This document shows, one piece after another, positions 13,622-20,715 of a stretch of 28,047 bases of DNA. The translations under genes and the position numbers were made by a program. Source of the DNA: a virus; IMG/VR virus record IMGVR_UViG_3300020463_000106, positions 1 through 28,047 of that record. One strand, written 5' to 3'. Each line of letters begins with the position of its first letter. The stretch's first letter is position 1. The notes below the pieces were generated by a model. It was given only the letters and a program-made list of their open reading frames with translations. It was not told the origin of the DNA and ran no database searches.

Positions 13622-16159
13622 TTATCCAAAGAAATCATCTAGTGTTGCGATTTCCTTAGATGACCAACCCACAGCATCAAGAATTGGTTCAATAGGATCA
13701 AGAAAAGTTTTTTGAAACTGTGTTTCGTAATCAATATACTTTTCAAGTCCAAACTCACGAGGCAGATAATCGATAAACGAAATAACGTTTTCATGAATTT
13801 TGTTGGGTTTACGTAGATAAACAAATTTGAGTTTATCGCCGTTTTTGATTTGTTCGTATCTTTTTTGTAATGCTAGGTCTATAACTTGTTTATTGTATAG
13901 TAATGCACCACGTACATGAATTGGTGTACCCTTTCTGTAAATTAGGTTGTTGTCTTTAAATTCTCGAACTTTGGTAGCACCTCGAGGAAAAGCAATATCA
14001 TGAGCAGACAATGTATCAAAGTGTTGTTTAAAGGCTTCAATTGATTTTTGAGTTTCTGATTCATTACCCTGAATAATTACTTTAAATATTTGTTTTAAGG
14101 CATCACGACATGGCGCCGGTGTAGACGATTTAATAGCTTCGATACCCATGATTTTGAGTTTTGGTTCAGCGTAACGAACACCTTCGTTATCTTGAACATT
14201 TAGAATATATCTTTTCTTAGCTGTCCATATACCACGATCGGCAATAGCTTCACGTTTCATAACCATGCGATTAGATATCCCGCCAAGTTGAGAATATAAA
14301 TTATCATATGCTTTTGCAAGTACTGGTTCAAACTTATCTTCACATACAGTATCTAAGAAGTCAGTAGTATTGTTTGGTTGAACTGCTTTAGTTAAGTCTT
14401 CTAGACCTACATAAAGAGAATCAGTATCGATTGCAAGAACATAATCTTTAAAAGTTTGATCTTTGCGTAATATTTTATTTAGGTAATCATTAAGAGCATA
14501 TTCAGCCCAGCGTATTGTAAGTTGACCTGTTAGTGTAATAGCTTCAGCTACTCGTTGATCAAAGAATCTAAAGTATTGATTACCCATTGCACCGTAAAGT
14601 GAATTAAGTAAAATCTTAATAGACATTTGCTGGTTTTCTGCGATTGCAATATCACGTTCAATAGCATATAATTCTTGTTTATCTTCTTTATCAACTTTTT
14701 GTAATTTAATTTGTGATTGAATCATTTGGTTTTTGATTTCAACACGTTCACTGTACATTTCATCAATAATAGTTGGAATAATACCTTTGAATTCAGTGTT
14801 AAAGTATTGACCGTTTGCAGCAAGTGCTTTACCTTTGTTGTTAGGTTTATAAGAACCTGCAAGCATTCCTTCTAAGTCAAAGTTAGTTATTTCACCTTCA
14901 GCAATAGTTTCGGGTGACATATTGTATTGCATAATAATAGAAGGATATAGCGAGTTTAAGTCAAAGCTGACAATGTTTTCGTGTATTCCAACCTGCGGAT
15001 CTTTTACATAACCACCAGGATAAAATGTTTTGTTTTGATCACGTTTTAGTGGTACTGCAATTTTGTGTTCGAACAATTTACGATAAATGATTGTGTCCCA
15101 TATATTAGTTGTACCAAATGTGTCGTTGTAATTTACACCAGCCTTATAAGCCATAGTCATACATAACGTAATTAATCCAAGCTTATCTTCGAGACGATCA
15201 ACTAATTCAACATCTTTAATGTTATAGTCAATAAATTTTTGATGGTCGGTTTGATATAAAGTATGTAGTGAACCAGCTTCTTCGTAAGATAGTTTTCTTT
15301 CACCAAGCACAACGTTAGCAATATGATCGAGTTTGTATGTTTCTTGTGGACCATATGAATAACCAAACTTTTTAAACAAATCAAGATAATCTAGATTAGA
15401 TAAACCCATGATTGTATACCGCTTACCATTACGAGCAGTTTGTTTACCAGGGATGACATCAATACGCATTGCATTACGATTTTGATGATATGGTGAAAGA
15501 CGTTTAGCATAAGCTTCGCCAATTACTTTACACATACGATTGTACATATAAGGAACATCAAAGAATGATGTATTCCAACCCGTAATAACATCTGGCATAT
15601 TAGATGGTTTTGACCACCAGGTTATAAAGTTAATCAATAGATCTGCTTCAGTATTAAATCGAGAATATACAACTCTATGAGATTTCATATAGGATATTGA
15701 TGTATCATATTCACCGAGACCCCACACATAGTATGTATTATCAATATTATTTTTACATGTAATAGATATAATCGGACTATCGGCCTGTTCTGGCTCGGGG
15801 AAACCATTGTCAGACGCAACCTCAATATCGATAGTAGTGACATTTATTTTGTTACGATCGAATTGAATTTGACCAGGAAAATAGTCATTGATAAACGCAG
15901 CGGTATAGTTGGTATTACCAAATATGTGGAGCCCGGCTACTTGTTTGTTGTTATTCATCCACTCTTTTGCTGAATTCATAGAATCAAATTTGACTTGACC
16001 AACTGGTGTACCGTCGAGTGCTTTCCACGCAGATGGCTTATTTGTCGCGACAAAAAGTGATGGTTCGTATTTTACTGTTTCTTTGATTTTTTTGTTATGG
16101 TCATAACCACGGTAGTAGATATAATTACCGTATTTTGTGACATGCGTATAAAATTTCAT
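13622..16159 (-). CDS. 43: DNA polymerase gp43 (family B)
   Basis: The 845-aa replicative polymerase is somewhat shorter than T4 gp43 (898 aa). The exonuclease domain has TTIDIEVASD (DxE at 111-113). The polymerase domain has motif A SFDLNSLYPSII, motif B KILLNSLYGAMGN and motif C AIDTDSLYV, all intact. The protein ends IATLDDFFG, which matches the sliding-clamp-binding tails of T4-like polymerases. It has its own promoter (16189-16217); the ribosome site is weak. In T4, RegA represses its own message and several early messages, and gp43 represses its own, but no operator could be assigned with confidence here. Confidence 0.97.
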   Translation of the reverse strand: MKFYTHVTKYGNYIYYRGYDHNKKIKETVKYEPSLFVATNKPSAWKALDGTPVGQVKFDSMNSAKEWMNNNKQVAGLHIFGNTNYTAAFINDYFPGQIQFDRNKINVTTIDIEVASDNGFPEPEQADSPIISITCKNNIDNTYYVWGLGEYDTSISYMKSHRVVYSRFNTEADLLINFITWWSKPSNMPDVITGWNTSFFDVPYMYNRMCKVIGEAYAKRLSPYHQNRNAMRIDVIPGKQTARNGKRYTIMGLSNLDYLDLFKKFGYSYGPQETYKLDHIANVVLGERKLSYEEAGSLHTLYQTDHQKFIDYNIKDVELVDRLEDKLGLITLCMTMAYKAGVNYNDTFGTTNIWDTIIYRKLFEHKIAVPLKRDQNKTFYPGGYVKDPQVGIHENIVSFDLNSLYPSIIMQYNMSPETIAEGEITNFDLEGMLAGSYKPNNKGKALAANGQYFNTEFKGIIPTIIDEMYSERVEIKNQMIQSQIKLQKVDKEDKQELYAIERDIAIAENQQMSIKILLNSLYGAMGNQYFRFFDQRVAEAITLTGQLTIRWAEYALNDYLNKILRKDQTFKDYVLAIDTDSLYVGLEDLTKAVQPNNTTDFLDTVCEDKFEPVLAKAYDNLYSQLGGISNRMVMKREAIADRGIWTAKKRYILNVQDNEGVRYAEPKLKIMGIEAIKSSTPAPCRDALKQIFKVIIQGNESETQKSIEAFKQHFDTLSAHDIAFPRGATKVREFKDNNLIYRKGTPIHVRGALLYNKQVIDLALQKRYEQIKNGDKLKFVYLRKPNKIHENVISFIDYLPREFGLEKYIDYETQFQKTFLDPIEPILDAVGWSSKEIATLDDFFG

Positions 16160-16188
16160 AATGTAACCATTTCCAATATATAGTATAT

Positions 16189-16217
16189 ATTATACCATAG
16201 TTTTATCATAATGTAAA
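16189..16217 (-). promoter_or_regulatory. Early sigma70-type promoter for gp43
   Basis: Minus strand: TTTACA (16212-16217), 17 bp, TATAAT (16189-16194) preceded by ATGG. An A-tract element (ATGAAAAAAAGTG) lies about 10-20 nt upstream of the -35 and recurs before other copies. It isolates gp43 transcription from the late hsp20 unit upstream. Confidence 0.8.
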
Positions 16218-16239
16218 CAATTATTTTCACTTTTTTTCA

Positions 16240-16268
16240 TAAAGTTGAGGGGATGTTTCCATCCCCCC
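16240..16268 (-). terminator. Hairpin terminator of the hsp20 unit (weak U tract)
   Basis: The minus strand folds as GGGGATG-GAAA-CATCCCC (stem 16249-16255 with 16260-16266), extended by a GU and a GC pair, with a GNRA-type tetraloop. Only a weak U-containing tail (CAACUUUAU) follows. It lies just after the 45-aa gene and before the gp43 promoter, which suits a terminator or an mRNA 3'-end stabiliser. Confidence 0.6.
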
Positions 16269-16283
16269 TGAGTCTTACAGATC

Positions 16284-16421
16284 CTAACCAGATACGGTTA
16301 ATAACATTATAAATGGAGCCATTCCTAAAACTGCTCCCATAGTAATGAGCATAACGAGTATTCCACTTAGGGTCTCTGCAATGTCCTCGTGCTTGTGCAC
16401 ATAATGCATCAATGTTTTCAT
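16284..16421 (-). CDS. Small membrane protein downstream of hsp20 (45 aa)
   Basis: The frame runs from the ATG at 16421 (GGAG 7 nt upstream) to a TAG at 16284-16286. The first 17 residues are polar and histidine-containing (MKTLMHYVHKHEDIAET); the remainder is a continuous hydrophobic span (LSGILVMLITMGAVLGM and on to LLTV). It is bounded by hsp20 upstream and the hairpin at 16240-16268 downstream, so it is probably expressed late with hsp20. A lysis-related role such as a small holin is conceivable, but nothing specific supports it. Confidence 0.65.
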   Translation of the reverse strand: MKTLMHYVHKHEDIAETLSGILVMLITMGAVLGMAPFIMLLTVSG

Positions 16422-16474
16422 TGCTGTTCTCCAGTAAAAAAGTTTATTACTAATCTACCGGGTGTTCGCTGATA

Positions 16475-16930
16475 CTAGCCTTTCAAAAAAGATTTTTTCT
16501 TTGATGCCCCAGCAGACCCTATCTCGATCTTCCTAGGACGCCTCTCTTCCGGAAGTTCAACTCTGGCATAAACCACGAGTATTCCATTCTCTAAATCGGC
16601 ACCATCTATTACGACAAATTCTGAGAGACGGAAGCTCTTCTCAAACTTGCGGGATGATATACCTTTCCAAGCATATTCACGTGCATCGCTTTCGATTTTT
16701 CCACGCACTTTGAGGATACCTTCTTTGACTTCAACGTCAATATCTTCTTGTGTGAAACCAGCAACAGCCATTTCGATGAGAAATTTTTCATCATCGATTT
16801 TTACAATGTTGTGTGGTGGGTAGTTGTCATTACCAGATCTAGCGGAATTATGTATTCCCTCTAGCTCATCAAAAAGGCCTTCGAAGCCTACGAATAGCGA
16901 ACGCGGAACGTTCAAAGTATTTCTAACCAT
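16475..16930 (-). CDS. hsp20: Small heat shock protein Hsp20 (alpha-crystallin family)
   Basis: The 151-aa chaperone contains an alpha-crystallin domain: NIVKIDDEKFLIEMAVAGF, IDVEVKEGILKVRGK, EYAWKGISSRKFEKSFRL and the GILVVYARVELPEE strand. Hsp20 is a common gene of marine T4-like phages and is thought to help virion protein folding. The ATG at 16930 has AGGAGG 6-7 nt upstream. Transcription is probably late: TATAAATA lies at 16994-17001, with a stable leader hairpin between the promoter and the gene. Confidence 0.96.
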   Translation of the reverse strand: MVRNTLNVPRSLFVGFEGLFDELEGIHNSARSGNDNYPPHNIVKIDDEKFLIEMAVAGFTQEDIDVEVKEGILKVRGKIESDAREYAWKGISSRKFEKSFRLSEFVVIDGADLENGILVVYARVELPEERRPRKIEIGSAGASKKKSFLKG

Positions 16931-16962
16931 GTTTTCCTCCTATTATTAAGCAAGGTTAATTT

Positions 16963-16990
16963 TTGAGGCCCGACCTATTCGGCGCCTCAA
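16963..16990 (-). promoter_or_regulatory. Structured 5' leader hairpin of hsp20
   Basis: On the minus strand TTGAGGC (16984-16990) pairs with GCCTCAA (16963-16969), then, after one bulged G, CCGA (16979-16982) pairs with TCGG (16970-16973) around the 5-nt loop ATAGG. It starts about where a transcript from the late promoter would begin. A closely similar element is found in the leader at 19634-19646. Confidence 0.65.
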
Positions 16991-16993
16991 TAT

Positions 16994-17001
16994 TATTTAT
17001 A
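16994..17001 (-). promoter_or_regulatory. T4-type late promoter (TATAAATA) for hsp20
   Basis: The minus strand reads TATAAATA in the non-coding gap between regA and hsp20, about 65 nt upstream of the hsp20 ATG. The start site would fall at the base of the leader hairpin. Confidence 0.82.
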
Positions 17002-17090
17002 CTAGTTTATATTCTAGTTAACAAATAAGTTTTACAACTTTATTTATTCTACCTGATTTCATAATTTTATGAATATATTCCAGGGTTTTT

Positions 17091-17477
17091 TTAATTCTTA
17101 TCATTGTTACTATTTCCTATGTTGTACTTTGGACATAACTGCCATTCAGACTTTTCTTTAAAAGGTATAACCTTAATTTGTCTAAGTGGGGCAATGTCTT
17201 TAGCCTCTTCAGGATCTACTAATGTAATTAGTCCCCAATCGGCCAGCAACGTAGCAATAGTGTTTCTTCTTTGAATATCATTCAAAAGTAAGTTAGATGG
17301 TTTTCCATCTAATAAGAATAGTTCTTTAAAATGTACTATAAAGTATCGGCCTTGTTTATGTAATATGTGGCATGATTGATATAATTTTAAATCTTTTCTT
17401 GATGCTACACCGATACGTGTTAATGTTTCTCTGATTTTTAAAAAATCATCAGGTTCGTTGAGTGTGATCTCCAACAT
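17091..17477 (-). CDS. regA: Translational repressor RegA
   Basis: RegA binds initiation regions of early phage messages and blocks ribosome loading. The product matches T4 RegA throughout as I recall it: MLEITLNEPDDFLKIRETLTR near the start, LYQSCHIL, YFIVHFKELF, LLADWGLI and the C-terminal PKYNIGN. The start is uncertain. Alignment to T4 RegA favours the ATG at 17477 (128 aa), though no ribosome site is clear there. A GTG at 17525, with AAGGA 9 nt upstream, would add 16 residues and overlap gp62 by 20 nt. Confidence 0.93.
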   Translation of the reverse strand: MLEITLNEPDDFLKIRETLTRIGVASRKDLKLYQSCHILHKQGRYFIVHFKELFLLDGKPSNLLLNDIQRRNTIATLLADWGLITLVDPEEAKDIAPLRQIKVIPFKEKSEWQLCPKYNIGNSNNDKN

Positions 17478-17505
17478 TGAGGCTGGTGACCATGAGACTT
17501 CTATA

Positions 17506-17889
17506 TTATTGTTTTCGTTTTCCACCTTTGTAAATCCTTTTTTTCAGTTCATTTATTTGATCATTTCCAAATAATGACAATACAGACTTAGCCTTTTCAT
17601 CGCTATATCCATAATATTCTTTTATAATTGAAAGATTTTCAATTTCAGTAGCTTTCAACCACTTAGAAAATCTTCGTTTCTTCTTAATTATATTTATAAG
17701 AAAATCGAATTGAAGACGGCTTTCTAGGTGATGATTTATGTTCATTTCATTTGCCATTAAAATAGTATCAGAAAAATATGATAGACCTCGATTTACCATA
17801 AAAGCGTTATAATCTTTTTCAGCAATATCATCTATCATAATATCTTTTTTAGTATTGTTAATAGAGTTTAAATAATCAAATGGGTTCAT
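17506..17889 (-). CDS. 62: Clamp loader small subunit gp62
   Basis: gp62 is the single small subunit of the T4-type clamp loader and works with four gp44 subunits to open gp45. The 127-aa product is shorter than T4 gp62 but keeps recognisable segments: DIAEKDYNAFMVNRGLSYF, TILMANEMN, QFDFLINIIKKKRRFSKW and IKEYYGYS. The C-terminus is highly basic (KKRIYKGGKRKQ). The ATG at 17889 forms an ATGA overlap with the stop of the 56-aa coiled-coil gene. Confidence 0.92.
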   Translation of the reverse strand: MNPFDYLNSINNTKKDIMIDDIAEKDYNAFMVNRGLSYFSDTILMANEMNINHHLESRLQFDFLINIIKKKRRFSKWLKATEIENLSIIKEYYGYSDEKAKSVLSLFGNDQINELKKRIYKGGKRKQ

Positions 17890-18056
17890 TTTTTCATCAA
17901 CTTATCATAAACTAAATCATCTAGCAGTTTAGCTCTTCTTTTTAGATCTATATTTTCATCTACAAGTTCAGAGACTCTTACTTGCAAGTTATGTATTTGT
18001 TTTTGCATTTCTTTAACTTCATGTTTTAACGCTTGTTCTATATCATATGTTTTCAT
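17886..18056 (-). CDS. Small coiled-coil protein between gp44 and gp62 (56 aa)
   Basis: The ATG at 18056 overlaps the gp44 TGA (ATGA), and its own TGA at 17886-17888 overlaps the gp62 ATG in the same way, so the frame is locked between two clamp-loader genes. The 56-aa product is almost entirely a charged amphipathic helix (EMQKQIHNLQVRVSEL, ENIDLKRRAKLLDDL) with heptad-like leucines and valines, hence a likely coiled coil. Exact overlaps at both ends argue strongly that it is translated. No T4 homologue is known to me; a clamp-loader-associated role is inference. Confidence 0.75.
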   Translation of the reverse strand: MKTYDIEQALKHEVKEMQKQIHNLQVRVSELVDENIDLKRRAKLLDDLVYDKLMKK

Positions 18057-18988
18057 TTAAATTGTACACCCGCCATAACTTCAGTTAAACACGCAACCGT
18101 ATTCAATTCATGATCAGCTGCAAAAGAATTTTTATATTGATAATCTGCTAAAATAAGAACAAGCTGTGGAATAGATGCTGGTTCTACATATGTATACATA
18201 TTATCGTATAACTTTCTAAAAATAGCAACCGGTTCAGAATCAATATTGTTTACAACCCATTGTCGCATTTCTTTAAAGTTTTTTTGTTTTAAGTGTATAA
18301 TTAAATCATTAAATGTTTTTTCTGAAAGCGAAACTAGTATTCCAGTATCTATTACACCAGATACAGAATATCTTTGTAATTCATTTATTACTTTACGCCA
18401 ATCTGGCATGTATTTCATTATAAGTTCAGCAAGTACTTGTCTTTCGTATTTAATACCTTCAGCTTCTAATATTATCATTAAGCGTTCCATCATAACAGAA
18501 CATAATTTTTCTGCATCTTTTTTTGGAATATTAAATTCGATTGTTGTACATCTTGAATGAAGTGGTTCAATAATTCTGTTTTTAAAATTACACGTTAAAA
18601 TAAATCTGCAATTTGCAGAAAATTCTTCAATAAAGCCGCGTAATGCAGGCTGCGTTGATTGAGCATTAAGGTAATCTGCTTCATCTAGGATAACTACTTT
18701 GTAGCCTCCCTGGAGTGAGATCGATGAAGCAAATTGTTTAATTTTATTTCTTAGTGTATCAATACCAGATTCTTCAGAGCCATTTATAAGTAAATAATCA
18801 AGATTTAATTCATTACATAAAGCTTTAGCAACTGTGGTTTTACCTAGACCGGCTGTGCCAGTCAGAAGCATATTGTGTAATTCACCTCCGTTAACAATAT
18901 CTTCAAGTGTAGTTTTTATATGTGCAGGTAATACACAATTTTTAATTTTTTGTGGTCGATATTTTTCAACCCATAAGAATTCATTCAT
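18053..18988 (-). CDS. 44: Clamp loader ATPase subunit gp44
   Basis: gp44 is an AAA+ ATPase of the RFC/DnaX group that loads the gp45 clamp. The 311-aa product begins MNEFLWVEKYRP, the standard RFC opening, and has Walker A GTAGLGKT (44-51), DEAD-box Walker B LDEADYLN (DEAD at 102-105), the sensor segment ILTCNFKNRIIEPL and the SRC arginine-finger motif (HSRCTTIEF). The ATG at 18988 is chosen because GGAGG lies 7 nt upstream; an earlier ATG at 19003 overlaps that site. It overlaps the previous stop by 1 nt. Confidence 0.96.
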   Translation of the reverse strand: MNEFLWVEKYRPQKIKNCVLPAHIKTTLEDIVNGGELHNMLLTGTAGLGKTTVAKALCNELNLDYLLINGSEESGIDTLRNKIKQFASSISLQGGYKVVILDEADYLNAQSTQPALRGFIEEFSANCRFILTCNFKNRIIEPLHSRCTTIEFNIPKKDAEKLCSVMMERLMIILEAEGIKYERQVLAELIMKYMPDWRKVINELQRYSVSGVIDTGILVSLSEKTFNDLIIHLKQKNFKEMRQWVVNNIDSEPVAIFRKLYDNMYTYVEPASIPQLVLILADYQYKNSFAADHELNTVACLTEVMAGVQFK

Positions 18989-19245
18989 TATAGTACCTCC
19001 CATCCTAAGACTGTACTAACACGAAATGACCTCCATGCGCTTTTATCTAGAGCCCACACAGCAACATGGTCTGTGTTAGGATTGACACCTTCAATTACAA
19101 TATCAACACCATTAGCTTTTAGAACTTTGGGATTTAATGTACAATGCATGACTCGTATTTCATCTGAGTCAATTTTTTGAAAGGTTACCGTTGCAGTACC
19201 TTTTTGTAGTGCTTCTAATAAAAGTGATAATTCATTTTTATTCAT
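18988..19245 (-). CDS. Small Sm-like/WYL_2 (DUF2693)-type protein (85 aa)
   Basis: The ATG at 19245 has GAGG about 9 nt upstream; a TTG at 19260 precedes that site. The product has an N-terminal helix (NKNELSLLLEALQKG), then strands TATVTFQKIDSDEIRVMHCTL and VAVWALDKSAWRSFRVSTV. The TVTFxK...RxMxCTL...WRSFR order fits a family of small SH3-barrel phage proteins (DUF2693, WYL_2) from memory. It sits between the late 96-aa gene and gp44, coupled to gp44 by TAATG. Its function is unknown. Confidence 0.68.
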   Translation of the reverse strand: MNKNELSLLLEALQKGTATVTFQKIDSDEIRVMHCTLNPKVLKANGVDIVIEGVNPNTDHVAVWALDKSAWRSFRVSTVLGWEVL

Positions 19246-19263
19246 AATATAATTCCTCAATAT

Positions 19264-19294
19264 AATAAAAAGTGCAGGGGAATTTCACCCCCAC
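19264..19294 (-). terminator. Rho-independent terminator of the 96-aa late gene
   Basis: On the minus strand a GTG-GGGG stem pairs with CCCC-(TG)-CAC around a TGAAATT loop and is followed directly by TTTTT (19267-19271). It lies 10 nt after the stop of the 96-aa gene, isolating it from the 85-aa and gp44 genes downstream. Confidence 0.72.
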
Positions 19295-19304
19295 AATAAG
19301 AAGT

Positions 19305-19595
19305 TTAATTAACTTCTTCAGCTTCTACCTCTTCTGGTAGATCAGCACCTGCTGGTGTTTCAGGAACAAGCCCTTCTGGAGCTTCTTTCCCTTGAGATTC
19401 AGAGGCAGCATTTAAAAATGCTACTACTCTATTTCTCAAACCACCAATAGCTTCTAGCTCTTGCCCTTCGAAACCACCACGTCTTGATACAATATCTATG
19501 ATTTGTACAAACGTCGCGATATCTTGCAGCGAAAGCTGTGGAGCTTCAGGTTGTTCGCCTCCCTCAGGAAGGACTTTATTATCTAATTCAGCCAT
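19305..19595 (-). CDS. Late-expressed acidic protein of unknown function (96 aa)
   Basis: The ATG at 19595 has AAGGAG 6 nt upstream. The 96-aa product has three parts: an acidic N-terminus (AELDNKVLPEGGEQPEAP), a helical core (LSLQDIATFVQIIDIVSRRGGF, then ELEAIGGLRNRVVAFLNAA) and an acidic proline-rich tail. The core pattern is one I associate with small conserved proteins in marine phages, of unknown function. A TATAAATA late promoter (19700-19707), a structured leader and its own terminator make it a single-gene late unit within the replication block, which favours a virion or assembly role. Confidence 0.75.
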   Translation of the reverse strand: MAELDNKVLPEGGEQPEAPQLSLQDIATFVQIIDIVSRRGGFEGQELEAIGGLRNRVVAFLNAASESQGKEAPEGLVPETPAGADLPEEVEAEEVN

Positions 19596-19633
19596 TTTCT
19601 TCTCCTTTGCAAAGTAGACTAATTTTGAGAGAC

Positions 19634-19684
19634 CCGAACCATTCGGCATCTTCTCGTATTATCCTCATAATATTATGAGAATAC
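19634..19684 (-). promoter_or_regulatory. Structured 5' leader of the 96-aa late gene (two hairpins)
   Basis: The first hairpin is a 16-bp perfect palindrome, CTCATAATATTATGAG (19664-19679), extended by GTATT/AATAC (19656-19660 with 19680-19684). The second is CCGAA/TTCGG (19642-19646 with 19634-19638) with a 3-nt loop and a bulged G before CCGAA. The second closely resembles the hsp20 leader hairpin. Confidence 0.62.
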
Positions 19685-19699
19685 TTACTGTGCATAATA

Positions 19700-19707
19700 T
19701 ATTTATA
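19700..19707 (-). promoter_or_regulatory. T4-type late promoter (TATAAATA) overlapping the gp45 stop
   Basis: The minus strand reads TATAAATA across the gp45 stop codon (TAA at 19703-19705). It lies about 105 nt upstream of the ATG of the 96-aa gene, with the two leader hairpins between. Confidence 0.8.
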
Positions 19708-20413
19708 CACCGTAACTTGACGATTTTTCAAGAGCAATAAAATATTCAACTGGAATATCATTGTTTTTCCAATTGGATATTAGCCTTGAAGAAATCGAAA
19801 CTTTATAATCGCCATGTAGCATTTTTAAATTTGAAATACTAAAGACGAAATCAAATGTTTCTGTTGAAGTTGTATCAAGTGTGATATTAAATGTATTTGC
19901 AGTAGCGTCTCTTTCATCAAAGACTTTTGCAACAACTTCAGCGCTATCACGTGGTGATCCACCACTGTCACAGCTAAACATTAATTCTGTATGTCCAAGA
20001 ACTGCAGCAGCTTTTTTGATTCTATCTAAATCATCAGATGATAAATCAAAGCTTACTTCACATTTTGGCATGTTGATATCTTTACTTGGTTGTGTTAGAA
20101 TATCAAGTTCAGAGTAATAGTATCTTACCTTTGTTGAATTTGGTCTTTTAACACCACCTGCTGTATTTGAAACAAGAACAGACTTGTCTTCAAATGTTAA
20201 AACTGGAGCATCGACTAAATTCATTACAGATAAGAATTCATTCAAATCGTATACACCAAATTCATGATCAAAGTTTTCAGCAATAGAAGCTTTTGCCATA
20301 ATAGTTTTAGCTTCTGATATAGTTGAAAGTGATTGACCAGGTTTAAATACTAGATTAGAATTAATACCCGCAAAGTTTTTGAGGATATTAACCGTATTTT
20401 CAGATAATTGCAT
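19703..20413 (-). CDS. 45: Sliding clamp gp45
   Basis: gp45 is the trimeric processivity ring for gp43 and also activates late transcription through gp55 and gp33. The 236-aa product matches gp45 in length (T4: 228 aa), start (LSENTVNILKNFAGINSNLVFKPGQ) and internal features such as EFGVYDLNEFLSVMNL, the KVRYYYSELDIL segment and a C-terminal ISNLKMLHGDYKVSIS followed by VEYFIALE. It is followed by its loader genes. The ATG at 20413 has AGGA 7-8 nt upstream, and its stop codon is part of the late promoter at 19700-19707. Confidence 0.94.
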   Translation of the reverse strand: MQLSENTVNILKNFAGINSNLVFKPGQSLSTISEAKTIMAKASIAENFDHEFGVYDLNEFLSVMNLVDAPVLTFEDKSVLVSNTAGGVKRPNSTKVRYYYSELDILTQPSKDINMPKCEVSFDLSSDDLDRIKKAAAVLGHTELMFSCDSGGSPRDSAEVVAKVFDERDATANTFNITLDTTSTETFDFVFSISNLKMLHGDYKVSISSRLISNWKNNDIPVEYFIALEKSSSYGV

Positions 20414-20427
20414 AATATTTTCCTTTT

Positions 20428-20715
20428 TTATTTTTCATTTTCTTCATCATGTACGTGTAATGCAATAATAGCGTAATGTAGTATTTTTAATAGATCTTTT
20501 CTATTATAACCTTCTTTTTTGCCGTATCTTTGCGTATACTTCAATACATTCCCTAAAGCGAAACCCATGCCATGTCCACAATCAATAATAAATTCAGTTG
20601 ATTGAAAATTACTTTTACTGTAATGACCATCATAGGTTGCACTAACATAATTTAAGAGCTCTTTAATAAGAGCTCCTTCATTAAACTTAAAGTTCGTTTG
20701 TTTGTTCTTCGACAT
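20428..20715 (-). CDS. DUF3310 (SaV-like) protein
   Basis: The ATG at 20715 has GAGGAG 4-5 nt upstream; an ATG at 20727 precedes that site. The 95-aa product carries HYSKSNFQSTEFIIDCGHGMGFALGNVLKYTQRYGKK in segments typical of DUF3310 (HY..., GF-xGN-xKYxxR, then DLLKILHYA). The family includes T7 gp1.7, which has nucleotide kinase activity. Here a nucleotide-related role is possible but not shown. It overlaps the end of the MoxR-like gene by 29 nt and precedes gp45. Confidence 0.75.
   Translation of the reverse strand: MSKNKQTNFKFNEGALIKELLNYVSATYDGHYSKSNFQSTEFIIDCGHGMGFALGNVLKYTQRYGKKEGYNRKDLLKILHYAIIALHVHDEENEK

Noticed and set aside
17691-17698. TATAAATA late promoter inside gp62
   Set aside because: It is internal to coding sequence and more than 150 nt upstream of regA, which is an early gene in T4-like phages; treated as chance.
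19664-19679. 16-bp perfect palindrome as a protein operator
   Set aside because: It lies downstream of the late promoter with extra flanking pairing (GTATT/AATAC), so an RNA hairpin explains it better; operator use cannot be excluded.
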